Shown here: positions 32,295 to 42,434 of the stretch, piece after piece
How the letters are laid out: each line of letters begins with the position of its first letter
Numbering within the stretch: position 1 is the stretch's first letter
Assembly (NCBI GenBank): GCA_002118135.1
Contig: BDIU01000452.1
Coordinates: forward strand, 1 to 64,000
Length of the DNA: 64,000 nt
Direction of reading: 5' to 3'
Source of the DNA: Trebouxia sp. TZW2008
Lineage: Eukaryota > Chlorophyta > Trebouxiophyceae > Trebouxiales > Trebouxiaceae
Made by a program: the position numbers and the translations under genes
Notes under the pieces: model-generated
Database searches by the model: none
Told to the model about the DNA's origin: nothing
The model's input: only the letters and a program-made list of their open reading frames with translations

Positions 32295-35200
32295 ATGCCC
32301 CTGCAGCAAAAGGACAGCAGATTGCAAGCGACATCCCCAGCTAATGACAGCCAGTCACAAGAGGAGGATGAGGCAACGATGCTTGGCTCCCAGGTGATCT
32401 GCAAGCTCATGTCTGCAAGCTCATGCCCCCTGTATAACGCATACATCACATCAAGCATGTGAGCGTTTGGTAGACATTTCCAGGTTGCCACTGACATGCT
32501 ACAGACTGGAAGCAGTTTGGGTAGTGGCTCAATGGCAATCGCGAGAGATGCAGCAGATGAGGCTATAGAGCATCCTCCATCTCCTCCAAATGCAGTGCAA
32601 GAGGTCTGCATCACACAGCCCACTGTCAATGCACCATTCCTTCCTGATGTATGATCATCTCTTTACAATTTCCTATGCCTTGCAAGCCTTTTGCGACATT
32701 CGCAACTTGCTGCATTGACTTGTGCACCATGTCAAAAGCTGACCTGCACGAAGCCTGTGAATGCCTTCTGCGCAATCTCAATCCTTGTCCTTAGCCTGAC
32801 GCATCTCTAAGGAAGTCTCAACACATGTTCATCTCTTACATGTCCTTGGGTGATTGCAGCTTTGAAATATAATACACTCATGTGTGTTACCATTTGTATC
32901 TGCAGGTGTTAGGCAAGGTGTTTGTTCTTGATGCTTGTCCTTGACTTTGTAGAAGTCTCCATGTGCCCTGATCTCTTAACTTTGGCTGACTACAGCTTTG
33001 TGATTTCATAGACTCCTATCAGAAACCCCTATCAGAAACTCCTGTCAGAAACTCCTATCAGAAAGTCCTATCAGAAACTCCTATCATGAAGTCCTATCAT
33101 GTTGCCTGTGTTGTGCTGGCAGGTGTTAGGCAAGGCAGGCCGATGGAAGCGGCGTTGGACCATCATCGGGCTGTGCTTCATAGCTTTCATGCTGTGCAAC
33201 ATGGACCGAGTGAACATGAGTATTGCCATTCTACCCATGGCTGAGCAATTCGGCTGGGACACAGCCACCATTGGCATTGTCCAATCTTCCTTCTTCTGGT
33301 GAGAGCCTGGTCCATTCTTGTATTGCAATTGTGCAACATGGACCGGGTGAACATGAGTACTGCCATTCTGCCAATGGCAGAACAGTTTGCCTGGGACACA
33401 GCTACAATTGGCACTGTACAATCCTCCTGCTTCTGGTGAGAGCCTCAAGCAAGCAATTATGAGTCCGATCCATGCTGATATCATGATTGCGCAACATGGA
33501 CTGGCTGAACACGAGCATCGCCATTCTTGAATGTTTGAGCAATCACGGCACAAGCATGCGGCTTGAAATACTCAAGCCATTCTGTTTGCTGGCTACTGTA
33601 CAAAGACTTGTTTGATCTTCCTGCTTTTGATCAGAGTGCTGGTGCTGTCTGTTGCATGCTGCTTAGCAAACAATGGAGCTTGTGCAATTAAGCATGCCAT
33701 GCTATGCCTTGGCTGCTTGGTCATTGGGGCTCCATAGTTTGCTGAGCTGCACGCTCAGCATTGCAAATAAGTGCCCTGCTATTTGTCACAAGGTTTGTCG
33801 ATATGTGCTAGGCGCTTGAGATTTGTTGTGCATGTTACGATGCTGTCAGGAACATTGACACCGCACATCAAGCATGAATTTGCAAGTTCTGCTGCAGGGG
33901 CTGCCCTCTGTCCCAAATTGCTTAGGGTCTGCAGGCGGTCAAGTTCAGGGGCGCTGACAGCGAAAAAACCCTTTCTGATCTGCCAAAGTGACTGAACAAT
34001 GGTCTGCGTAGGGATCTGTTGGCTCAAGGTTAGGGGGTGTGCGGGCAGATGATCAATGTTGGGCACTGCTTCTGACAACCAAAGAAGCGCTGACTGATCC
34101 GCCAAGACTGTCTGTGCAGGGGCTCCTTTTGGACAAATTGCTTGGAGGTGTGTGGGTGAGCAAGCCTTTTGGGAAGAGGGTGCTGAGCATTGGGTTTAGG
34201 GTTTAGCGTGGTGTCAGTTACCGCTTGCTAGCCACAACTAGTGCCAGTCATCAAGCGCTTTCTGACCTGCCCAGCTGCCTGTTTCTGGCAATTCACCACA
34301 TCTGCAGGGGCTATCTGTTGTTCCAAGTGCTTCAAGGGGTGTGGACAGACGAATTTGGGGGCAAGCGGGTGCTGAGTTTTGGGGTGGCCTGGTGGTCCCT
34401 GGCCACAGCATAGACCCCTTTAGCAGCTGCTGAAATGCTTTCTGACCTGCCAAAGAAACAGAACAATGACCTGTGTTCAAGAAACTATACAACGAGCTGT
34501 GCAGGGGCTATCTGCTGACCCAAGTGCTGGGCGGTGCGTGGGCAGACAATTTTGGAGGCAAACAAGTGCTGAGGTTTGGGGTGGCCTGGCTGATCCCTAG
34601 CCACAGCCCTCACTCCTGTTGCGGTTAATCTGCTTGGTCTCCAGCTCTCACATCCTCTATTGCATCTAAAGAGCTTTGCTTTTGTGCAGGGGGTATCTGT
34701 TGACCCAAGTTCTGGGAGGTGTATGGGCAGACAAGTTCGGAGGCAAGCGGGTTTTGAGTTTTGGCGTAATTTGGTGGTCCCTAGCCACGGCACTGACCCC
34801 TGTAGCAGCCAGCCTGGGCCTGCCTGTGCTGCTGGTCATGAGGGCTTTCATGGGGGTTGGGGAGGGGGTTGCCATGCCTGCCATGAACAACCTGTTGTCA
34901 AGGTACTGCTCATCAATACTTATTTGCAAGCAACAGTCACGGTCAAGCTGACCAGAGCCCCACTATAGCAGCCAGCCTGGACTTGCATATGCTGTTGGTC
35001 ATGCAGGCATATGCATATTCATGGGATCTAGGGAGGTGTTGCCATGCCTGCCATGAACAAATTGCTGTCAAGGTGTTTCTCAGCAAAGGTTATAGTCTCA
35101 GCGAGTGGTCGATCTGTGATGCAACAGTCAGGGTTTTACTTGCTTTTCCTTTGCGTCCCCTGCACCCCATCGTTGTTAGGAACCCCTGCATGACTCAGCA

Positions 35201-38200
35201 CCATAGGCAACTTGTCATGGGATGCAGCCTAGCTTGTTTGCTTGATCAGCAAAAAGGACTGCAAGTCCTATGGTGAGCTGCGTACTGTGCTGAGTCAAGA
35301 GGGGGTCCCTGACAATGATGGGGCCGAGGCCCGGGCGGAGGAATGAGAGAAACCGCGTTGATCTGCAGTCTTGGTCAAAGCATCAGCAAGTAAGACTGTA
35401 AGTCCTATGGTAAGTGGCCTACTGGGCTGAGTCGTTAGAGGTCCGTGACGATGTTGGGGTGAGGAAAGAGGGGAGAAAGCGGGTGGCACCTCCCTGTGTT
35501 GCACTGTGGTCTAGGTCAGAGCACCAGCAAGTAAGACTGCAAGTCCTATGGGGAGCTGCCTACTGTGCTGAGCCATGACGGGGGTCTTTGACGATGGTGG
35601 GGTGAGCGTAGGGGGGGAAAGGGGGGGTGGTATCTCCCTGTTTTGAACTGTGGTCTAGGTCAGAGGATCAGCAAGTAAATTGCGCATCCTGTAGTGTGCT
35701 GCCGATAGTGCTGGGTCATGAGGGGCTCACTGACAACAGTGGGGTGTTGGGGCAGTGTAGGGGGGGAGCAAGGGGGGTCTGTTCCTGCCTCTGGTGCTTT
35801 TTCCTGATCAGATCTGTGCATATCAGCAGCTGGAATGCCTCACAAGCACCTGCAAAGATGCGCAGTACAGGTAGGCTGCAAATGGTGCTGGTCAAGCCAA
35901 TCATGACCAGTTCTTGCAACAGCATGCTTGGTCAAGCGAGTATGCCTGGTTGCTGTAACAGTCGTTTACAGTGGCCGCCTTGGACTACCTGATACTCAGA
36001 ACAAGCCTGCCTGGCAAGACAGGACTTGGGCCACACACACCTAGCACATGCGCTGGAATGTGTTGTTATAATCATCATAATTGCTGCATCATGCAACAGC
36101 ATAGGGTACAGCACCTATTTACCGTTCTGTCCAGAGGGCTTGTCAACTTTTGATCCTGGGCATCCACAGCATTGCTGGTCTTTGCAAATGGTGAGCAGTG
36201 TCCATTTGATCGTGCAAATAGCTCATTGTCTGTATAGGCCAGCAATGCTGCTGAGGCCTGGGCTCAAGACAATGTGACGACCATCGACAGCCACTCAAAA
36301 GATCAAACCGTACGCCTTGTGCTGTCTGTCAGTGTAAGTTAGTCCTGTTGTACAGACAGCACTGCACTTCCCCCAAAATAGAACACAGCACAAAGTATAC
36401 CAGCAGATCAGCAGTCTCACAGATGTCCAGTGGCGCATGCGGGAGAGAATTGCAGGCAGATTTCACTGGTAGGGGATTTGCAGCTGAGTCATCATTCAAG
36501 TGATTTGTGTGCTGTCAGTCTGTAAAGGACCTCTTGAGATCTCAAGCCTGGGTTCTCTGTCAGATTCATGCAATGCGCACCTGACAAATAATGTGACAAC
36601 CCCATGCAAAACTGAGACAACATTGTTCAAAGTTTGCTGAAACTAGACATGTTTGCTAGGCAACAGTGGATGCTAGGTAGGAGAGCGCTCACGATCCCTA
36701 GTTCTGTATCTATCTGCTGTTGTCGCAGCCAATGCTCACTTGAAGCATTCAACCAGTCCAGTCATGACCTTCAGATGCATGCTATGCTGTAGGTGGGTCC
36801 CAGTAGGAGAGCGCTCAAGATCCCTAGCACTGGTCTACAGCGGCATGTACACAGGCTCTATCATGGGCCTAGCGCTATCTCCTCAAATGGTAGCCATTGT
36901 GATCACAATCTGGCTAAGTTCAGACGTATGTGCTATATTGTAGGTGGGTGCCAGTAGGAGAGCGCTCAAGATCCTTAGCACTGGTCTACAGCGGCATGTA
37001 CACAGGCTCTATCATGGGCCTAGCGCTGTCTCCTCAGATGGTAGCCAAGCTGCAGTGGCCCTCAGTCTTCTACGTGTTTGGCTTTGTCGGCATCTTCTGG
37101 TTTCTGGCGTGGGAAAAGAACTCGTCTAGCTCTCCTGCTGTTGATGACAAGATCAGCATAGAGGAGAAGGAATACATCACCAGCCAGACAATCCAGCAGG
37201 TATTAGCTTTTTTGCAGACATAACTCAAGGCTACACAGTCTTGTTCTCATGACATTTGGGTGTGCTCAGCAGCTGCATCCAGCTTGCTTTTATTTCATGA
37301 CTAAAGCAGCCAGGTGGAAAGGGTGATATTGCTGTCCAGGCAACCAGCAGGTGCGCATGCTCTTCCTGTCCGATCGCTCAGCCTTGAACGATAGTGTCAT
37401 CTGTGATGTATACACGCCCCATACACTGTTCAGAAAAGTAGCCTGTTACTTGCAAGCTGCATATGCTGTGAGCAGAGTTTTCCTGCGCTGCATGCAACAC
37501 ATATGCAGAAGCCTCAGAAGCTGATGGTTAAGCAGTCAGTCTTAGCATCAACGCTGCTGCTGCACATGATTGAACCCGTGGGAGACAGTTGATTGCTTCT
37601 GTAAGTACCTAGATGGGCCTGCTGAGCCTGCCTGGCCCACGTTTACAATGAATGAATGAAATGAGTCCTGCTGCAGGTTGAACCACATCCTTGGCATCTT
37701 CACAGTCTCCTGGCACTGCAGAAAGACTGCAAACAAGTGCTTTGCAAGCTGCGTATCCTTGCAACAAAAGCCCCCCTGGTTTGCCCTCAGGCTCTTGTTG
37801 ACTTGACACTGCAGAAACACACGGACTACAACTTAAGTGCCTTGGAAGCTGCATGTTCTCCCAATAAAGGTCTCTCTGACGCGCAGAAAGAAGGTACACA
37901 AGTGCCTTGGAAGTTGCTGCTCTCCAAGCGTCCTGTCTGGGCGCTCATCTTGTCGCACTTTTGCCACAATTGGGGAACCTTCATCCTTCTGACTTGGATG
38001 CCCACCTATTACAATCAAGTGCTGGGGCTAGACCTGATGAAGTCCGGGTTTTACTCAGTGCTCCCTTGGATTACTATGGCGTTGGCAGCCAATGTGGGAG
38101 GCTGGATTGCTGATGCCATGGTTCAAAAGGGCGTCAGTGTGACACGGACGCGCAAGATTATGCAATCGGTAAGCAGGTTGCAGTGGTCTTCAGCTTGCAT

Positions 38201-39119
38201 CATCAGCAACTATTGTAGTGTTGTAGGCATGCCGAGAGTTGTGGTGTTACCTTGCACCGTTTGCAGTCTGCAAAGGGACTGAGTGCTTTGGCAGGGAGTT
38301 TACTCAAAGCTGTTGCGCAACACGCTCAAAGCAACACAGCTGTCATACAGCACACTCAGATATGCGCTTTTCAGCCAACTCTAGACTTTGATGCAAACCT
38401 CCTAAATCTATCCTGGCGTGCATGGATTGACGTGTTGTAGCTCACTCTTTGACTTGAACTCAGACATGCACCGATGTCCCTCACAATGGCAATATCAAGT
38501 TTCAAACAATGCGTGTAGATTGGGTTCCTGGGACCGGCGTTCTTCTTGACCCAGCTGGGTAAGGTGACCTCAGTGGGAGGCGCTGTGGGGTGCATGATGG
38601 CCTGTCAGGGGCTGGACGCCTGCTCCCAATCCGGCCTCTACTCCAACCACCAGGTGCGCAGAATTGCCACTGGTTTGATTGTTGTTGCTGAGTGCTTGTG
38701 AGCAGCTCAGCTGTTTTGTTTGTCTTCTTATGCAAACACTGGTCAGATTGCCTGCAATCTAAAATTCTGTCTGTTTTGAGCCTGCCCAGCGGCTGACAAC
38801 TACACTAAAATGCACATGTTCCGCTGCTGTGTTTGCACAATACTTCCATGATGCAACAACCAGTGTCTGCAGCTGAGCCTCAGAGCTGAGCTTGCAACTG
38901 CTGTTTCTTTTGCAGGACATTGCGCCCAGATACTCTGGAGTGTTGTTGGGCATGTCAAACACAGCTGGTGTGCTGGCTGGCGTTCTTGGCACTGCGGCAA
39001 CAGGCATGATTCTTAAGTCAGGAACTTGGGATGATGTGTGGCGAGTGGCTATCTGCCTGTATCTTGTCGGCACCTTGATATGGAACCTGTTCTCGACTGG
39101 AGAGCAAATCATTGATTGA
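32295..39119 (+). CDS. PHT4: PHT4/SLC17-type anion (phosphate) transporter, major facilitator superfamily
   Basis: Eight exons (32295-32393, 32505-32648, 33123-33298, 34690-34902, 36944-37199, 37887-38168, 38519-38653, 38916-39119) give 1509 nt in frame, 502 residues ending in TGA. Plant PHT4 proteins carry phosphate or other anions across plastid or Golgi membranes. Hydrophobic helices begin at ~90. Family marks include CNMDRVNMSIAI, GYLLTQVLGGVWADKFGGK, MGVGEGVAMPAMNNLL, the WVPVGERSRSLALVYSGMY loop, WGTFILLTWMPTYYNQVLG and DIAPRYSGVLLGMSNTAG. The order matches the whole family length. The start is minimal: exon 1's frame extends upstream as a Ser/Arg-rich region, so the true N-terminus, perhaps a transit peptide, may be longer. 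The introns around exons 3 to 6 are full of copies of those exons' borders. Confidence 0.9.
33005..33103. repeat. 14-bp minisatellite before transporter exon 3
   Basis: Seven or so units of CTATCAGAAACTC end about 20 bp before the acceptor of exon 3 and form much of its intron end. Confidence 0.85.
33320..33545 (+). repeat. copies of transporter exon 3 3' end and donor
   Basis: A copy at ~33335-33436 repeats GCAACATGGACCGGGTGAAC through CTTCTGGTGAGAGCC with donor intact; a weaker one follows near 33490-33535. The functional exon (33298) is the first copy. Confidence 0.85.
34120..34620 (+). repeat. three copies of transporter exon 4 5' part
   Basis: Copies at ~34119, ~34312 and ~34505 repeat acceptor and exon start. 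The second still reads GYLLFQVLQGVWTDEFGGK and the third GYLLTQVLGGAWADNFGGK before stopping. Period is about 190 bp. The functional exon at 34690 is the last. Confidence 0.88.
34960..35090 (+). repeat. copy of transporter exon 4 3' end
   Basis: AGCCAGCCTGGACTTGCATA through TGCCATGAACAAATTGCTGT then CAAGGTG repeats the exon end at 34902 about 170 bp downstream, donor kept, frame lost. Confidence 0.85.
35262..35800. repeat. four-unit ~135-bp tandem repeat in transporter intron 4
   Basis: Units share AGCAAGTAAGACTGCAAGTC, CTATGG, CTGTGCTGAG and a G-rich segment. No match to an exon seen. The G runs could form quadruplexes. Confidence 0.8.
35995..36085 (-). repeat. dispersed repeat family 2, copy 3 (inverted)
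   Basis: Reverse complement of the 2733-2815 element: GCGCATGTGCTAGGTGTGTG then GGCCCAAGTCCTGTCTTGCC on the minus strand. Confidence 0.65.
36665..36900 (+). repeat. copies of transporter exon 5
   Basis: A partial copy at ~36676 and a near-perfect one at 36793-36893 that still encodes WVPVGERSRSLALVYSGMY and on to LSPQMVA but lacks the rest of the exon. Period ~151 bp. The functional copy begins at 36944. Confidence 0.88.
37555..37672 (-). repeat. SINE-like dispersed repeat, copy 4 (inverted)
   Basis: On the minus strand: CATT run, GGCCAGGCAGGCTCAGCAGG, CATCTAGGTACTTACAGAAG, CAATCAACTGTCTCCCAC, GGGTTCAATCATGTGC. It has the clearest B-box-like motif of the set. Confidence 0.65.
37725..37886 (+). 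repeat. two copies of transporter exon 6 5' border
   Basis: CTGCAGAAAGACTGCAAACA at ~37723 and CTGCAGAAACACACGGACTA at ~37810 precede the functional GCGCAGAAAGAAGGTACACA (exon from 37887); all continue AAGTGCNTTGNAAG. Period ~75-87 bp. Confidence 0.8.
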
Positions 39120-40113
39120 GTTCAATGGTTGTTGACGACACAACAAGGAGGTTGTGTTCGGCAATTTTTTGCACACAGCGCAAGACTGGAGAGCAGATCA
39201 TTGGGATCTCAGAGCGACTGTCGACGGTGTGCCATGGAGTTTGCATCCAGTGACGTCTTCCCAAAATGTAAAGCTTAGCATGGCCAAAGTCTGCATGCAA
39301 CAAGATCTGTTGCATGAGACTTGCCTTGTCAGCATGATCACTTTTTCTGCTCACTTGCCAAGTTGGGGATGAGAGCTGTTGTTTCATTGTCATGGAGTAG
39401 CTTTGACCATGCTGCTATAGCGAACCATGCTAAGCAGGTCTCTGTCCAATAGTATTTCATTTTCCAGCACAAAAGTAACAGGAACTCGCACTGAAATTGC
39501 TGTTGAAGCAGTGCAATATTTGCTGTTGATGGTACAAGAAAGGTCTCGGTTGGCCCGTTATCCGTTTTCTGCAGGTCAAGTAGTACTACATTTGATTTGA
39601 TAGGCCCATGGCATGTAATTCATGTTGTCGAACCTGGCTTATCACAGTAGGAACCACGTTGTGGTAATACGATGTTACCAATAGGCCTGACCATAATTTG
39701 AACACATCTCCTGAGAGCAGTCTTTTTCTGCAGCATTGAGCACAGGATGCACAACGGGCAGCACTTGCTACAACTGCTCACACGGAATACACGCCACACG
39801 AGTCCATGTCAGAGCAAACACCAAGATGCCATTGTTGATGCTTCAAGCAGCCAGCCAAAGCAGCATTGGAACAGGGGCATGAAACACAAGTCATTGCATG
39901 CAGATGCATGCAGGCAGGCAAATTGTGCATCTGCCTAGGGCTTTGTACAGATACATGGTCATTGCCATGCTACAAGAATAGCTACAAAAGGGAAAGAAGA
40001 ATATGAGATTAGGCGTCATCACAATTGCCCTCACGAGCAGCACCAGCCCAACGTGCAGCACCAGCCCAACGTAGTCATTAGTATACAATGCATCAGGAGA
40101 ATCGAGCCCATGC
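39120..40113. other. convergent region, no gene recognised
   Basis: Just after the transporter stop, ACTGGAGAGCAGATCATTGG (39185-39204) repeats the last codons of exon 8 (39096-39115). Otherwise I see nothing conserved. Confidence 0.5.
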
Positions 40114-42048
40114 TCATGGTTTCAAGTGATACACTTGTCGATACTGCGCCTTCCTGCCCTTGACAACAATTGTGCTGTCAACGTACAGCAATCCAGGTTC
40201 AGGGGACCATGCACACTCTGAGCCATGACCGCTGACAGGATTGCCCCAAGTCTGCTCAATCCAGAGTGAATCAGCATCCTTACTGAGTGCACCTTTTGCC
40301 TTGCCTGCATTTACCATACACAGGCATCACTTTCAACCTCAGCAGTCTCCACATACTATTGTGCTGTACACATGATGCTGCCAGTCATTGACTTGAGCCT
40401 GACACACTGCAAAGGCGGTGCTTGTTCAGATGGCATTGCATCTGTGAAAGCAACCAGACACAATGCTACTCCCAAGTGAGGATGTCATACATCGTGGTGC
40501 TCTGTTGTGAAGCTCTGCTGAGACAGTGCACAGGCCAATTTGTTGAGACAAGACTTGTGCTACACACGTCTAGCACATGAGCTGTAAAGTAAAGGTATTG
40601 TCATTGAAGTGAGTATGGTTACAGCGTACCGCGTCTGAAGTCCCTTCTTCTGATGGGCACAGCTTTGCCAGACCAGGGATAGCGCTCTTGCAGCTGCACA
40701 CAATGAGAAACAATTCGTGACACAAGTGTCACAGCTTAGCAGCAACACTGCTTGCAAAGGAGGATACCGCTTCTGAAGCTGTACGCATTCAAGTGACTGT
40801 GTTGTCCAGCTCATGCGTCAGCAGCAAAAACTTTGACCAGTCCCTTTGACAATGCATGCGGTTCTGCCGAACAATCTGTGTCGTGAATGTCACGCATCAG
40901 CATCACAATGGTGAACCAGTCCGCAGGATAACACATGCTATAAAACATTTCGTGTCGTGAGGGTCATGCATCAGCGGCAAAATCTTTGACCAATCCTTTT
41001 GACAGTGCATGCTATCCTACTCCAAAAGTTGTGCCATTAGTGCCATGCGTCAGCAGCAAAACCTTTTGGCTCAACATTGCATGCTGTTCAAGCCTGAGGC
41101 ATGGCGCGTGACAAAGACGCAATAACCAAGGGATGCATTAGCAGCCAACATGCTGGTGTTGGTGTTACATGCTGTAACCTGCACCCTTGCTTTAAAGCTG
41201 CAATTTGGCAGCAGTAATGCTTGTATTGAGAGCTGTGACACTTGAGGGATGCTTCTCAGCAGCAGAACTGCTTGTATTGAGAGCTGTGACACTCAAGGGA
41301 TGCAACTCAGCGATCAGGCTTGCATTGGCACTACATGCCGCACGCAAGCAAGATGCAGCAGCCAAGAGATGCAGCAGCAGCAAATATGCTTGTGTTGAGA
41401 TTGCCAAGAGATGCAGTGCTATCAAGCACATCATTTCATGAGCGTCGTGCAGCATCAGCAGAAACAGCTTTGGGATTGACATTGCGAGTTGTCGTACCCT
41501 TAGCCAAGGGATGCGACTCAGCATCACCATGACAACCTCTTCATCAGTATATTCAAGCCTGATGCCTTTCAGTTGACGCATGGCGGTCTTCAGCAAAGGA
41601 TTGATTTGCATGGTGGTCATAGCGTTTTCATAGCTATCAGAGGCTTTCTTGTCCTGCACTAGGTCACACCCTTTATCAGTATGTTGCGGTGCACACAATC
41701 GCCAACAGAGCTGAAACTGTACATTGCAGGTGTTCTGTGTACATTGTGTGGACTGATTACGATTGAGCGACGCGTCAGCGTTCCATAGTAAAGTAGTGTA
41801 TAAGGCAAGCTGTGGGATGACACTTGAGAGTCAGAGCTTGCAGACACGGGCATACCCTGATCCATGTGCCCATCAGGTGATCGTAGTCACCGTGTCTTTT
41901 GGCAATCAAACACCGTGACTGCAGCAGGAGAACCTTGCTTGGACAGATCTCACTCGCAAACGTCGATCACAGCTTGGCACACCTGTCTTTGCTGCAGAAG
42001 CAAAGCGGTGGTGACAGCAGCACCGCCCAAGCCACACAATACACGCAT
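40114..42048 (-). CDS. small membrane-anchored protein, possibly COA1-like
   Basis: Four exons (41983-42048, 41498-41653, 40630-40693, 40114-40304) join in frame to 158 residues. The N-terminus MRVLCGLGGAAVTTALLL is a short hydrophobic segment that could be a mitochondrial anchor. SYENAMTTMQINPLLKTAM follows, and the C-terminal third reads GLLYVDSTIVVKGRKAQYRQ to VYHLKP. A small single-anchor protein with an NP-x-x-x-x-AL-like helix and a terminal beta-rich unit recalls COA1/Tim21-type cytochrome oxidase assembly factors, but no motif is diagnostic. It is divergent from the first monooxygenase gene. Gene structure is moderately supported by phase; function is a weak guess. Confidence 0.55.
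40528..40605 (-). repeat. dispersed repeat family 2, copy 4 (inverted)
   Basis: On the minus strand CAGCTCATGTGCTAGACGTG then TGTAGCACAAGTCTTGTCTC, a divergent copy of the 2733 element, in an intron of the COA1-like gene. Confidence 0.55.
40810..41080. repeat. ~115-bp tandem repeat in COA1-like intron
   Basis: Units share CATGCGTCAGCAGCAAAA, CTTTTGACA and TGCATGC; about three imperfect copies. Confidence 0.7.
41215..41530 (-). repeat. tandem copies around COA1-like exon 2 3' end
   Basis: GCTGTGACACTTGAGGGATG and GCTGTGACACTCAAGGGATG (period ~57 bp) followed by CTCAGC resemble the exon end at 41498-41525 (AGCCAAGGGATGCGACTCAG), another duplicated exon 3' border lying in the intron. Confidence 0.65.
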
Positions 42049-42434
42049 TTGCGCATGGGAAAAGTTCATAAATCTCAGGTAAGCCATAGCGTTCGTTCAA
42101 ACAATACGAGCTGTGCGGCATGCCGCGAGACTAGCCCCGTCCGCACTTTGAAATATGAGCGACTAAGCTGCAATCTCCTTATAGTGTCGACGGAGCAAAT
42201 GAATTGGAACTCACACCGTCGCGCCATGGCGCTTGGTAGCTGGTCGCAGCCTTGACGAAGCCACGATGTGACGACCCTTAAGATCGATATTGACTAAAAG
42301 CCAAAACGCCACGAAGCCATTTGAGAAGTTTTGACCAATCGTTGCCCATCGCAACTCAATCGACCGCACCTCACACGAAGAGCGCCTCTGAGAGAAGAGG
42401 CATCCCTGTGAGATCTCGCACAGCGTCGCAGCAT
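42049..42434. promoter_or_regulatory. divergent promoter region
   Basis: 386 bp between the COA1-like gene (-) and the first monooxygenase (+). No motif that I can defend. The equivalent region of the second copy (48130-48250) is related in part (GCGCCTCTGAG-like and CAACTCAATCGACC-like strings), suggesting the promoter was duplicated with the gene. Confidence 0.45.

Noticed and set aside
34312..34412. Copies of transporter exons as mutually exclusive alternative exons
   Set aside because: Most copies contain stops or lack one border; without RNA data the decoy interpretation is simpler.
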